Shown: positions 24,470 through 33,747, numbered from the stretch's first letter. The stretch: 64,000 nt of DNA from JANNPJ01 sp965200525 (GCA_965200525.1 OZ241368.1:4712001-4776000); one strand, 5' to 3'. Notes: generated from the sequence alone by a model not told the origin. Translations and numbers: made by a program.

Positions 24470-27400
24470 TGCCCACGACGGTCCCGGCCCGGCCTCGCGG
24501 GCCGATCGACCCGCGGTTGCTCCGGCACGCCCGGGCCGCCCGGGTGCCGGTGGCGCTGCTTGCGCTGATCGGGATCGGTCAGGCGGCGGCCACGGTCGGG
24601 CTGGTGGTGGCGCTGAGCGAGCTGGTGGCCGGTTTCGCCGCGACCGCGGCCGGCCACGGCGGTGATCGGCCGGCGGGGCCACTGGTGCTGCTGGCCGCCG
24701 TCCTCGCCGTTCGGGCCGGGCTGGCCGGGGTCGAGCAGGTGGTGGCCCAGTGGGCCGCGGCCCGGGCCGGCGACGAGCTGCGGACGGCGCTGCTGGCCGC
24801 CGCCCTGCGCCGAGGACCGGCCTGGGTGGCCCGGTTCGGCGCCGGCCGGCTGACCGCCCTGCTGACCGGCGGCCTGGAGGCCCTGCGGCCCTGGTTCGCC
24901 GGCTACCTGCCGGCCCTGGTGAGCGCGGCCGTGCTGCCACCGGTCGTCGTCCTGCTGATCGCCCGGACCGATCCCGCGTCGGCGGTGATCGCCCTGGTCA
25001 CCCTCCCGCTGGTGCCGGTGTTCGGCATCCTGATCGGATCGGCGACCCAGGCCCGGGCGCGGGAGCGCCGGCAGGCCGGGGCCCGGCTGTCCGGTCACTT
25101 CCTGGACGCCGTGCGCGGTCTGGCCACGTTGCGCCTGTTCGGCCGGGCCGAACGGCAGGTCGGGGTGGTCGCCGAGATGAGCGAGCGGCACCGAGCGGCC
25201 ACCGTCCGGGTGCTGCGGCTGGCCTTCCTCTCCTCGACCGCGCTCGACCTGGTGGCCACCCTTTCGGTCGGCCTGATCGCGGTCGAGGCCGGGCTGCGGG
25301 TGGCGGCCGGTGACCTCGGCCTGAAGCCGGCCCTGCTGGTGATCCTGCTCGCGCCGGAGGCCTACCGCCCGGTGCGCGAGGTAGGGGTCCGGTTCCACGC
25401 CGCGGCCGATGCCGCCGCGGTGATCGCCGAGGTGGACGACGTGCTGATCGGCGTCCCAGTCGTCGACCCAGCCGTCGTTTCAGCCGGGACGCCGTGGGCA
25501 GGCGCCGATCCGGGCTCGGTCGGCGAGGGCCCGACGGTGGCGGTGACCGGGTTGCGGGTCCGCCACCCCGGGGCCGGCGTCGATGCCCTCGACCTGCCGT
25601 CGCTGCGGTTGACCGGAGGCGAGCTGGTGGCCCTGCGTGGGCCGTCCGGAGCCGGCAAGACCACGGCCCTGCGGGTGCTGGCCGGCCGTCAGCCCCGGAC
25701 CGCGGGACAGCTGCACCGGACCGGCCCGGAACCGCTGTACCTGCCTCAGCAGCCGAGCCTGCCGCACGCCCGCAGCGTGGCCGACGCCCTGCTGGACGCC
25801 GGCGAGATCCGTGACGATGAGGTGCTTTTCGAGGCTCTGGATGCCGTTGGCCTGGCCGCCGAGGTGCGGCTGGCCCCCGCCGGACTGGACACCCCGCTGG
25901 GCGAGCGTGGTCAGGGGCTGTCCTCCGGCCAGCGCCAGCGGCTGGCCCTGGCCCGGCTGCTGCGCCAGGCCCGCCAGCGGCCGCCGACCCTGCTGCTGCT
26001 CGACGAGCCCACCGCCCACCTCGACCCGGTCGCCGAAACCCGGGTGATCGCCGAGCTGCGCCGGGCCGCGGATCGCGGCCACGCCGTCCTGGTGGTGGCC
26101 CATCGCCCGGCCCTGCTGGCTGCCGCCGACCGGGTCGTCCCGGTCGTCCCACCCCACGACCGCCGGGCCGGGCCGACCTTGCCGATCTTGCCGGCCGGTT
26201 TGTCCGGGCCGTTGTCCCTGAACCTGCCGGCCGCATCCGCGTTGCCCGCCGCATCCGCACTGCCGGCCTCACCGGCTGCACCGGCCTCGGCAGTCACCGA
26301 ACCGTCGATGATCGTTGCTCCGGTCGGCGGGATTCAGGGCCGTTCGCAGGCCCGGTCGAAGAGATCCTGGCCGGGGAGATCCCGGCCGGGCTGGTCCTGG
26401 TGGGGGCGAGCCGGGGTGTGGTCGGCGGTGCTGCTGGGCGCCGGGTCGTGGATCGCGGGGACGGTCCTGACCGGAGCGGCCGGCTGGTTGCTGGTTCGCG
26501 CCTCGACCCGGCCACCGGTGCTCACCCTCTCGGTCGCCGTGGTCACGGTCCGGGCCGGCGCGCTGGCTCGTCCGCTCCTGCGCTACCTGGAGCGACTGGT
26601 CTCGCACCAGGTGGCGCTGGGCCGGCTCGGGGTCTGGCGATCCCAGGTCTACGCCGACCTGATCGCGCGCCCGACCTCGGCCTGCCCCGGCCGGCGCGGT
26701 GAACTGCTCACCCGGGTGGTCGAGGACGTCGATGCCCGGGTGGACGGCCTGCTCCGGGGCCGGTTGCCCGCGGCCTCGGCGGCCCTGGCGCTCGGCGCGG
26801 CCACGGCGGTGGCGTTCTGCATCCGGCCCACGGCCGGGTTGGCCCTGCTGCTGGGGTTGCTGATCTCGGCCGGACTCGCTCCGCTGCTGGCCGCCCGCCG
26901 GGCCGGCCGGGCCGAGGCGATGACCGCCCGGGCCCGGGCCGAACTCGCGGACGCGGTCGTCGAAACCGTCGACGGGGTGGAGGAGCTCGCCGGTCTGCCC
27001 GCGGATCTGGCGCTGGACGTGCCGGTTCGCCGGGTGCGGGCGCTGGCCGAGATGGAGGCCCGGGCGGCCCGGACCGCGGGGGCAGCCAGCTCACTGGCCG
27101 GGCTCGGGCTCGCCCTGGCCACCACGGCGGTCGGCGTGCTGGCGGCCGGGGCGGTCGGCCCGCCCGGCGGCGGCCGGCTACCGGCCGAGTGGGCGGCGGT
27201 GCTGCTGTTCGGGGTGGTCGCGCTGGCCGAGCCGGTTCTGGCGTTGCCGGAAGCGGCGGTCGCCCGGCGCCGGGGCGCCGCCGCACGGGCCCGCCTCACC
27301 GCCGAACCCGAGCCGACCGGCCCGGGGCCGGTCATCGGGTCACCCGAGTGCGCCCACAGCGCATCGAACCACCCCGTTCCGGCGGAACCGGCGTCGGCCC

Positions 27401-28167
27401 GGGCCGACGGGTCACTCGAGTGCGCTGACGGCGCACGGAACGGCCCCGAACCGGTCGGCACCCGGCCCGGGGTGCGGATGCGGGCAGTGACTGCCGGCTG
27501 GGGGGCCGGCCGCGGGCCGGCGCTGCGCGGGCTCGACCTCGACCTGCCGGCCGGCGCCCGGATCGCCGTCCTGGGCCCCTCGGGGTCCGGAAAGTCCACC
27601 CTGGCCGCGGTTCTGGCCGGCCTGCTGGAGCCGGACGCGGGTTCGGTGGAGACCGCCGGTCTGCGGATCGGCTTGGTCGGAGACGGCGTCGACCACGTCT
27701 TCGCCACCACCCTGCGCGAGAACCTGCGCCTGGCCGGGCCTTCCGCGACCGACGGCGACCTGCGCGCGGTGCTGGCCCGGGTCCGCCTCGGGGACTGGCT
27801 GGCCGGGCTGCCCCGCGGCCTGGACACCTGGCTCGGCGAGGGCGGCAGCACGATCTCCGGCGGCGAGCGGCGACGGCTGGTCACGGCCCGGGCCCTGCTC
27901 GCCGATCCGGAACTGCTGATCCTGGACGAGCCGACCGAGGGGCTGGACGAGCCGACCGCCGAGGCCCTGATGGCCGACCTGCTCGACGCCGCCGGCGGCC
28001 ACGCCGTCCTGCTGCTGACCCACCGCACCGAAGGCCTCGACCAGGTCGACGCCGTCCTGCGGCTGGCCGACGGCCGGCTGCGCCCGGCGCGGCCCTGGCG
28101 TGAGTCCGCCGGTCAGCGGGCCAATTCGGCCTTGGCTCGCTCGGTGACCACGGCCAGCACTCGCTGA
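24469..28167 (+). CDS. cydDC: Fused CydDC-type ABC exporter required for cytochrome bd assembly
   Basis: A 1232-residue single-chain heterodimer equivalent. The first half (about 1-560) has six membrane segments and a nucleotide-binding domain with GPSGAGKTTAL, LSSGQRQRLALARLL and LLLLDEPTAHLD. A Pro/Ala/Ser linker (about 565-640) leads to a second six-segment half and a domain with GPSGSGKSTLAAVL, ISGGERRRLVTARALL and LLILDEPTEGLDEP. CydDC exports thiols (glutathione/cysteine in E. coli) needed for bd assembly; the fused form is common in actinobacteria. The ATG sits in a TGATG with cydB. Its 3' end overlaps the convergent MarR-like gene by 55 bp. The upstream in-frame extension into cydB is not real. 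Confidence 0.95.
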   Translation: MPTTVPARPRGPIDPRLLRHARAARVPVALLALIGIGQAAATVGLVVALSELVAGFAATAAGHGGDRPAGPLVLLAAVLAVRAGLAGVEQVVAQWAAARAGDELRTALLAAALRRGPAWVARFGAGRLTALLTGGLEALRPWFAGYLPALVSAAVLPPVVVLLIARTDPASAVIALVTLPLVPVFGILIGSATQARARERRQAGARLSGHFLDAVRGLATLRLFGRAERQVGVVAEMSERHRAATVRVLRLAFLSSTALDLVATLSVGLIAVEAGLRVAAGDLGLKPALLVILLAPEAYRPVREVGVRFHAAADAAAVIAEVDDVLIGVPVVDPAVVSAGTPWAGADPGSVGEGPTVAVTGLRVRHPGAGVDALDLPSLRLTGGELVALRGPSGAGKTTALRVLAGRQPRTAGQLHRTGPEPLYLPQQPSLPHARSVADALLDAGEIRDDEVLFEALDAVGLAAEVRLAPAGLDTPLGERGQGLSSGQRQRLALARLLRQARQRPPTLLLLDEPTAHLDPVAETRVIAELRRAADRGHAVLVVAHRPALLAAADRVVPVVPPHDRRAGPTLPILPAGLSGPLSLNLPAASALPAASALPASPAAPASAVTEPSMIVAPVGGIQGRSQARSKRSWPGRSRPGWSWWGRAGVWSAVLLGAGSWIAGTVLTGAAGWLLVRASTRPPVLTLSVAVVTVRAGALARPLLRYLERLVSHQVALGRLGVWRSQVYADLIARPTSACPGRRGELLTRVVEDVDARVDGLLRGRLPAASAALALGAATAVAFCIRPTAGLALLLGLLISAGLAPLLAARRAGRAEAMTARARAELADAVVETVDGVEELAGLPADLALDVPVRRVRALAEMEARAARTAGAASSLAGLGLALATTAVGVLAAGAVGPPGGGRLPAEWAAVLLFGVVALAEPVLALPEAAVARRRGAAARARLTAEPEPTGPGPVIGSPECAHSASNHPVPAEPASARADGSLECADGARNGPEPVGTRPGVRMRAVTAGWGAGRGPALRGLDLDLPAGARIAVLGPSGSGKSTLAAVLAGLLEPDAGSVETAGLRIGLVGDGVDHVFATTLRENLRLAGPSATDGDLRAVLARVRLGDWLAGLPRGLDTWLGEGGSTISGGERRRLVTARALLADPELLILDEPTEGLDEPTAEALMADLLDAAGGHAVLLLTHRTEGLDQVDAVLRLADGRLRPARPWRESAGQRANSALARSVTTASTR

Positions 28168-28559
28168 GCTGTCACCAGATCCGCTTCCGGAAGGCCTCCG
28201 TAGAGCTGGACCGCAATCCGGGCCATCCCCTCGCGCAACTGCGCGACCATGGCTCCGCCGGCTGTAGTCAATGACAACCGGGGCCGGGCCGGCGTGGCGC
28301 TGTCCGTGCTGGTCAGGCCCCGGTCGGCCAGGTCGGCGAGGGTTCGTTCGGCGGTGTCGGGGCTGATCAGGATGCCGTGGACGAGTCGCTCGGCCAGATC
28401 GGCCCCGGACAGTGCCGGGATGCTGGTGCTGAGGGTGTTGAGGGCGACCCAGCCCTCGAACCGTAGGTCGACGTCGGCCAGCAGCCGGTCGAGCACGGCT
28501 CGCGAAGCGATGCTGGCCTGGCCGATGTCCTGGCCGTTGAGGGGGCGGTTCTCCGTCAT
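28113..28559 (-). CDS. MarR-like winged-helix protein (second gene of a regulator pair)
   Basis: A 148-residue protein with a MarR-type pattern: an N-terminal helix, FEGWVALNTLSTS, then a winged-helix segment DTAERTLADLADRGLTS and a wing RPRLSLTTAGGAMVAQLREGM, ending in a C-terminal dimerisation helix. The sequence is divergent, so ligand and DNA site cannot be predicted. The ATG overlaps the stop of the preceding MarR gene (28559/28556), so the two are co-translated, perhaps as a heterodimer. It overlaps the cydDC gene tail-to-tail. Confidence 0.8.
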   Translation of the reverse strand: MTENRPLNGQDIGQASIASRAVLDRLLADVDLRFEGWVALNTLSTSIPALSGADLAERLVHGILISPDTAERTLADLADRGLTSTDSATPARPRLSLTTAGGAMVAQLREGMARIAVQLYGGLPEADLVTAQRVLAVVTERAKAELAR

Positions 28560-29053
28560 GAGTGAGCTCCTGTCGTGGGTGGAGTGGGAGATGCGGAGGC
28601 GGTCGGGCCGGGGACGGTGTTCAGCAGCAGTTCGATGCTCTGGCGCAGGGCCCGGGCCTCGGGGCCGGCCGGGCCGCCGATGGCGGCGGTCAGCCGGTCC
28701 TGCAGGGCCACGACGCGACCGATGGCCTGCTCGATCACCTCGCGGCCGTGGGGGCTGAGGCTGACCTGGACCGCCCGGCTGTCGCCCGGGTGAGCGGCTC
28801 GTTCGACCAGCCCGGCCTGCTCCAGGGCTCGGGCCAGTTTGGAGACGTACAGCGACTCCAGCCCGGTCACGTCGGCCAGTTCGCGCTGGCTCGGCCGCCG
28901 GCCCTGGCGCTCGAGGCTGAGCAGCGGGGCCAGCACCGCGTACTGGGCCGCGGTCAGGCCGAGACCGGCGATCTCGCGATCGATGGCGGCCCGCCAGCGC
29001 ATGGACAGCCGCCAGACGAGCCCGGTGAGCGGCATCTCGGGTGACGAGGACAT
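28556..29053 (-). CDS. MarR-family transcriptional regulator
   Basis: A 165-residue regulator with the full MarR pattern: LGLTAAQYAVLAPLLSLERQGRRPSQRELADVTGLESLYVSKLARALEQAGLVER (winged helix), then the wing with HPGDSRAVQVSLSPHGREVIEQA. The C-terminal tail is Pro/Thr-rich. It is first in a two-gene unit. The promoter looks leaderless: TACGGT lies 7 nt before the ATG, with a TGTACA -35-like box 17 bp further up, and both overlap inverted repeats likely to be its own operator. It diverges from the DUF427 gene, a plausible second target. Confidence 0.93.
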   Translation of the reverse strand: MSSSPEMPLTGLVWRLSMRWRAAIDREIAGLGLTAAQYAVLAPLLSLERQGRRPSQRELADVTGLESLYVSKLARALEQAGLVERAAHPGDSRAVQVSLSPHGREVIEQAIGRVVALQDRLTAAIGGPAGPEARALRQSIELLLNTVPGPTASASPTPPTTGAHS

Positions 29054-29089
29054 GAGAAATACCGTACATGGCTTCTATGTACATGTACA
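29054..29089 (-). promoter_or_regulatory. Leaderless promoter with overlapping palindromic operators for the MarR pair
   Basis: On the minus strand: -35-like TGTACA (29084-29089), 17-bp spacer, -10-like TACGGT (29061-29066), then 7 nt to the ATG at 29053, placing transcription start at or next to the start codon. Two dyads overlie it: TGTACATGTACA (29078-29089) and GTACAT-N7-ATGTAC (29064-29082). This local AT-rich patch stands out from its surroundings. Confidence 0.65.
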
Positions 29090-29104
29090 GCATCGGCGGT
29101 CGAG

Positions 29105-29122
29105 CCGGTTCCGCGGAACCGG
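29105..29122. promoter_or_regulatory. 18-bp perfect palindrome in a divergent promoter region
   Basis: ccggttccgcggaaccgg is a perfect palindrome, 131 bp before the DUF427 start and 52 bp before the MarR start. It may be an operator for the plus-strand gene; no adjacent gene specifies its binder. Confidence 0.45.
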
Positions 29123-29235
29123 TCGCGCGGAAGGACGCCGTATCGGGAAGGGGGAAGCGGCGGCGGCTGTTGCATCCGGTCGAGCGGTGTCCCGGGCATT
29201 CCCGGGGCACCCTGGATCGACGAAGGGTGCTCCCC

Positions 29236-29616
29236 ATGAGTGACAAGCCGGTACTGATCCCCGGGCCCGACCACCCGATCACGGTCCGCAAGAACCCCGA
29301 CCGGATCGTGGTGCGGTTCGGCGGCCAGGTGATCGTCGACACCACCTCCGCGCTCACGCTGCAGGAGTCGACCTACCCCGCGGTCCAGTACATTCCCCGC
29401 GCGGACGTCGACCTCGGCGCCCTCGAGGCCAGCGACGAGACGTCGTACTGCCCGTACAAGGGCGACGCCGGGTACTTCAGCATTCGGGTCGGCGACCAGT
29501 TCGCCGAGAACGCGATCTGGACGTACGAGGCGCCCTACGACTCGGTGGCCGAGATCAAGGACCATGTCGCCTTCTACGTCGACCGGGTCGACTCCTTCGA
29601 GCAGACCCCGGCCTGA
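29236..29616 (+). CDS. DUF427-family protein
   Basis: A 126-residue protein of the DUF427 family, recognised from ITVRKNPDRIVVRFGGQVIVDTTSALTLQESTYPAVQYIPRADVDL and SYCPYKGDAGYFS followed by AIWTYEAPYDSVAEIKDHVAFY. These are small soluble beta-rich proteins without an established reaction. The ATG at 29236 is preceded by GAAGGGTG; longer starts would run into the palindromic promoter region. It diverges from the MarR pair. Confidence 0.9.
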   Translation: MSDKPVLIPGPDHPITVRKNPDRIVVRFGGQVIVDTTSALTLQESTYPAVQYIPRADVDLGALEASDETSYCPYKGDAGYFSIRVGDQFAENAIWTYEAPYDSVAEIKDHVAFYVDRVDSFEQTPA

Positions 29617-29632
29617 GCGGCCGCCTCGACGG

Positions 29633-30130
29633 TCAGCGGCTGAACACCGGGTCCGGGTTGGCCACCGCCTGGTAGACGCCGACCGGCGTGGCCAGGCTCA
29701 GCCAGGCCGCCTGCGGGGCCAGAGCCAGTGCGGCAGTGCGGTCGTGGCGGGCCAGCAACGGCAGGGCCGCGGCGGTGACGGCCGCGTCGGCGACCGTCCA
29801 GGCGGCCGCCAGCACGGGGCTGCGCCGGCGGAAGTAGACGTACGAGAAGCTCACGAAGATGGCCGCGTCGGCCGCGCCGAGAACGGCCAGCCGGCGCCGG
29901 TCCCGGCCCCGGACCTGGCGCGCTGCTCGGACCAGGGCGGTGGAGGCACCCAGTTTGGCCACCGTCCAGGCCGGGCCGAAGGCCCAGGACGGCGGCGCGA
30001 ACGGAGCCTGCCGCAGCGAGCGGTAGTACTGCGGATCGTCCGGGCGCCCGGCCACCGCCCCGGCGGCCAGCAGGCCGGCGGTCACCGCCGGAACCGGCCA
30101 GTTGCGCTTGAGCATCTCGGTGAACCTCAT
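29633..30130 (-). CDS. TspO/MBR-family membrane protein
   Basis: About 165 residues with five hydrophobic segments. The TspO signature is visible as YYRSLRQAPFAPPSWAFGPAWTVAKL, resembling the first-loop consensus with PP-W-FGP-WT, and PQAAWLSLATPVGVYQAVANPD resembles the family's last-helix motif. TspO proteins bind porphyrins or sterol-like ligands and mediate stress responses. Several in-frame ATGs exist (30166, 30139, 30130); I prefer 30130, next to the first helix. Its 3' end lies 16 bp from the DUF427 gene, convergent. The family call is by motif resemblance. Confidence 0.78.
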   Translation of the reverse strand: MRFTEMLKRNWPVPAVTAGLLAAGAVAGRPDDPQYYRSLRQAPFAPPSWAFGPAWTVAKLGASTALVRAARQVRGRDRRRLAVLGAADAAIFVSFSYVYFRRRSPVLAAAWTVADAAVTAAALPLLARHDRTAALALAPQAAWLSLATPVGVYQAVANPDPVFSR

Positions 30131-30211
30131 GCCCGGCATCATCGGCGGCGCCCGCGGTGGGCGCATCCCGGGAGACCTGTCGCGGGCCTGCAGACCGTCG
30201 CCGGCCCCGGC

Positions 30212-30796
30212 TCAGACCGCGTTCTCCTCGGTGATCGTGATCAGCGGACCGTACAGGGCCATCGCGTCCAGGGCCCGCCGGTGGTCGGCGGTGCTCGCCC
30301 CGGCGCAGGCGTCGGCCACCACCTGCACGGCCACGCCGTCGTCGGCGGCGGCCAGCGCGGTCGACAGCACGCAGCAGTCGGTCGACACCCCGCACAGCAC
30401 CAGAGCGGACGCGCCGGCGGCGATCCGGCGCAGCTCGGGCCCCCACTTGCCGAACGTGGTCCGGTCGAGCACCGGGTGCCTTCCGCCCGCGAGTTCGGGC
30501 ACGACGTCCCAGAGCGGCGCGTCCGGCGGTTGCCGGGCGAAGGCCCACTGCTCGTAGTAGTCGACCCAGGCCCCGGCGGGCGGCTGCGGGGCGACGAACC
30601 GGGTGAACACCACCCGCGGCGCGAACCGGTCCACCAGCCGCCGGACCGCCGGGGTGATCGCGGCGAAGTCCGGGGTGGCCCAGGGGCTGGTCGGATCGGC
30701 GAACACGACCTGCATGTCGATCACCACCAGCATCCGGTCGGGCCGGTCGAGGTCGGCCAGGCCCGCCCCGTCCACCGGTTCGGGGCCGCCGCTCAC
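30212..30796 (-). CDS. Isochorismatase-family cysteine hydrolase
   Basis: A 194-residue hydrolase with the catalytic triad of the family: Asp in MLVVIDMQVVF, Lys in DRTTFGKWG, and Cys in ALVLCGVSTDCCVLSTALAA. Members act on isochorismate, nicotinamide, N-carbamoyl compounds or similar; the substrate cannot be read from sequence. The GTG start overlaps the permease stop (GTGA), so the enzyme is co-translated with a nucleobase/allantoin-type transporter and probably degrades the imported compound or its product. Confidence 0.88.
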   Translation of the reverse strand: MSGGPEPVDGAGLADLDRPDRMLVVIDMQVVFADPTSPWATPDFAAITPAVRRLVDRFAPRVVFTRFVAPQPPAGAWVDYYEQWAFARQPPDAPLWDVVPELAGGRHPVLDRTTFGKWGPELRRIAAGASALVLCGVSTDCCVLSTALAAADDGVAVQVVADACAGASTADHRRALDAMALYGPLITITEENAV

Positions 30797-32256
30797 ACCG
30801 CTTCCTGCTGCCGCACCCGGCCGGCGCTGAACACCAAGGTGCCGGCGAAGCCGATCACCAGGGCCAGCAGGATGCCCAGCCCGGCGTAGGCCCAGGCGCC
30901 GTCCTTGCCGCCCAGGCCGAACGGCCCGAGCAGGTAGCCCTGCCACTTCAGCCAGCCGGCCAGCGAGTTCGTCACCAGCCCCCAGCCCAGCGCGGTGCCC
31001 CCGACGACCAGGGCCAGCGGCAGCCACTGCACGTCGCCGTAGCGGCCCCGGGGGTCGAACAGCTCGGTCTCGGCGTAGTCGCGCCGGCGCAGCGCGACGT
31101 CGGCCAGCATCACCCCGCACCAGGCCGCCACCGGCACGCCCAGGGTGATCAGGAAGCCCTGGAACTCGCCGATGAAGCTGGTCGAACCGTAGAAGACCAC
31201 GTAGACCGTGCCGGCGACCATGATCACGCCGTCCACGGCCGCGGCCCAGTAGCGGGGGATCGGGACGCCGGCCGTGAGCAGGGCCAGGCCGGAGGAGTAG
31301 ATGTCGAGCACCGCCCCGCCGATCAGCCCGAGTACGGCCACCAGGGCGAACGGCACCAGGAACCAGGTCGGCAGGATCGTGGTCAGGGCGCCGATCGGGT
31401 CGGCCCCGATCGCCGTCGACAGGTCGGTGGACGAACCGGCCAGCAGCAGGCCGAAGATCAGCAGGATCACCGGCCCGAGGGCGGCGCCGAACGTCGTCCA
31501 GCCGACCACGCCCCGGCTGGAGGCCGATCGGGGCAGGTAGCGGGAGTAGTCGGCGGCGGCGTTGACCCAGCCCAGGCCGAAGCCGGTCATCAGGAAGACC
31601 AGGGCCCCGATCACGTGCTGGGTCGAGCCCGCCGGCAGTGCCGTCACGGTGTGCCAGTGGATGTGGTCGGCGACCAGGATCATGTAGACGACGGTCAGCA
31701 CGGCTGCGACCACGGTGATCACCGTCTGCAGGCGCATCACCACCGCGAACCCGGCCACCCCGGCCAGCACGGTGATCGCCGAGACCACGACCAGGGCCAC
31801 GATCTTGGTGCCGGTACCGCCGCCCCAGCCGAGGCGGGTGAATACCGTGGCCGTGGCCAGCGTGGCCAGGATCACCAGCACCGTCTCCCAGCCGACGGTG
31901 AGCAGCCACGACAGCGCGGCCGGCAACCGGTTGCCGCGGACCCCGAACGCGGCCCGCGAGAGCACCATGGTCGGCGCCGAGCCGCGCTTGCCGGCCAGCG
32001 CGATCACACCGCAGAGCGCGAACGAGATCACGATGCCGATCACTCCGGCGATCACGGCCTGGGCGAACGACACCCCGAAACCGAGGGTGAAGGCGCCGTA
32101 GCTGACCCCGAGAACGGAGATGTTGGAGGCGAACCAGGGCCAGAACAGGGCCGGTGGCCGGCCCTGCCGCTCGCCCTCGGCGATCACGTTGATGCCGTTG
32201 AGTTCGACGCCCCGGGGGGCTGCCGCTGCGCGGTCGGTACCGGTCGATGCCGTCAT
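30793..32256 (-). CDS. NCS1-family purine/cytosine-type permease
   Basis: A 487-residue transporter with about 12 membrane segments. NCS1 features: VELNGINVIAEGERQGRPPALFWPWFASNISVLGVSYGAF near the N-terminus, and GFGLGWVNAAADYSRYLPR in the middle, which aligns with the substrate-binding region. The substrate is a nucleobase or related heterocycle. The ATG at 32256 is preceded by AGCTGGG. It is first in a two-gene unit with an isochorismatase-type hydrolase. Confidence 0.9.
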   Translation of the reverse strand: MTASTGTDRAAAAPRGVELNGINVIAEGERQGRPPALFWPWFASNISVLGVSYGAFTLGFGVSFAQAVIAGVIGIVISFALCGVIALAGKRGSAPTMVLSRAAFGVRGNRLPAALSWLLTVGWETVLVILATLATATVFTRLGWGGGTGTKIVALVVVSAITVLAGVAGFAVVMRLQTVITVVAAVLTVVYMILVADHIHWHTVTALPAGSTQHVIGALVFLMTGFGLGWVNAAADYSRYLPRSASSRGVVGWTTFGAALGPVILLIFGLLLAGSSTDLSTAIGADPIGALTTILPTWFLVPFALVAVLGLIGGAVLDIYSSGLALLTAGVPIPRYWAAAVDGVIMVAGTVYVVFYGSTSFIGEFQGFLITLGVPVAAWCGVMLADVALRRRDYAETELFDPRGRYGDVQWLPLALVVGGTALGWGLVTNSLAGWLKWQGYLLGPFGLGGKDGAWAYAGLGILLALVIGFAGTLVFSAGRVRQQEAV

Positions 32257-32327
32257 CCCAGCTGTAACCCACCGGGTACCACTGCCCATTCCTGGGAATC
32301 CGGACACCCTGGTGGCAGGATCAGGGG

Positions 32328-33740
32328 GTGAACGAGCAGCGCTCGACCGGCCATGTCGTGCTCGATTCGGTGGACGCCGGGTCGTACTCGTCGCTGCGTC
32401 GCCGGCCCACGCCCCGGGCCGAGCGGTACGCCCTGGGCCGGGGCCTGCGGGCCACGGTGCCGCGCGCGGCCCTGGGGGAGTGGAGCCCGCCGGTTGGGCG
32501 GCCCGATGTCGTCACCCAGATCATGGACTCGCACGAGGGCCGCCTGGATCGGCTGATCCCGATCCGGGTGGCCCGGATGACCGCCTCCCCGTACGGCTTC
32601 CTGCGCGGCACGGCGGTCGTGATGGCCGAGGACCTGGCCCACCTGCCGGCCACCGGGATCCGGCCGGTGATCTGCGGCGACGCCCACCTGGGCAACTTCG
32701 GTTTCTACGCCTCGCCCGAGCGCGACCTGGTGATCGACCTGAACGACTTCGACGAGGCCCACCCCGGCGGCTGGGAGTGGGACCTGCGCCGGCTGGCGGC
32801 CAGCATCTGGGTGGCCGGCCGGCAGAACTCGGCCACCGAGGAGCAGTGCGCGAGCGCGGTCCGCTCGATGGCCTCCCGGTACCGCGAGCACATCCGGTGG
32901 CTGGCCGGGCAGCCGCTGCTGGGCCGCTCGTTCGAGCAGCTGGACGTCGACCGACTGCACACCACCGCGACCGACGAGCGGCTGCGGGCCGAGATCCTGC
33001 GGGCCTCGAGTCACGCCCGGCACCGGACCAGTGACCGGGCCCTGCCCCGGTTCACCCGCGAGCACGAGGGCGGACGCCGGATCGTCGAGGAGCCCCCGCT
33101 GATCACCCGGGTGGACGACGCCGAGGCGGCCCAGCTGATCGATGCCCTGGACGACTACCTGGCCACCCTGCCCAGCCATTGGCGGCGGGTGCTCAGCGGC
33201 TACACCGTCGTCGACGTGGCCCACAAGGTGGTGGGCGTGGGCAGCGTCGGCCTGCGGGCCTACGTGGTGCTGTGCGAGGGCAGTAGTTCCGACGACGTGG
33301 TGTTCCTCCAGCTCAAGCAGGCCCGCCGCTCGGTGCTGGCCCGGTACGTGCACGGCGAGTCGGCCTGGCACGCCCACCAGGGCCAGCGGGTGGTGGAGTA
33401 CCAGCAGGAGCTGCAGACGGTCAGCGACCCGCTGCTCGGCTGGACGACGGTCGGCGGCCTGCAGTTCTACGTCCGGCAGTTCCGGAACATGAAGGGCACG
33501 ATCGCGATCGACTCGCTGGACGGCTCGGCCCTGGCCGACTACGCCGGGATCTGCGGCCGGCTGCTGGCCAAGGGCCACGCCCGCACCAGCGGCGCCTCGA
33601 TGATCGCCGGGTACACCGGTTCCTCGGACAAGGTCGACGTCGCGCTCGGCCGATTCGCCCAGGCCTACGCCGACCAGACCGAACGCGATCACCAGAGCCT
33701 GGTCGACGCCGTCCGCCGTGGGTTGCTGCCGTCCCTGTGA
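32328..33740 (+). CDS. DUF2252-family protein
   Basis: A 470-residue protein recognised by MTASPYGFLRGTAVVMAEDL, VICGDAHLGNFGFYASPERDLVIDLNDFDEAHPGGWEWDLRRLAASI and the later QLKQARRSVL and GWTTVGGLQFYVRQFRNMKG. The GDAHLGNFG and DFDE motifs resemble the catalytic and metal-binding loops of protein-kinase-like phosphotransferases, so an uncharacterised phosphotransfer role is plausible. The GTG start at 32328 overlaps no gene and diverges from the permease. Confidence 0.92.
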   Translation: MNEQRSTGHVVLDSVDAGSYSSLRRRPTPRAERYALGRGLRATVPRAALGEWSPPVGRPDVVTQIMDSHEGRLDRLIPIRVARMTASPYGFLRGTAVVMAEDLAHLPATGIRPVICGDAHLGNFGFYASPERDLVIDLNDFDEAHPGGWEWDLRRLAASIWVAGRQNSATEEQCASAVRSMASRYREHIRWLAGQPLLGRSFEQLDVDRLHTTATDERLRAEILRASSHARHRTSDRALPRFTREHEGGRRIVEEPPLITRVDDAEAAQLIDALDDYLATLPSHWRRVLSGYTVVDVAHKVVGVGSVGLRAYVVLCEGSSSDDVVFLQLKQARRSVLARYVHGESAWHAHQGQRVVEYQQELQTVSDPLLGWTTVGGLQFYVRQFRNMKGTIAIDSLDGSALADYAGICGRLLAKGHARTSGASMIAGYTGSSDKVDVALGRFAQAYADQTERDHQSLVDAVRRGLLPSL

Positions 33741-33747
33741 GCGCGGG

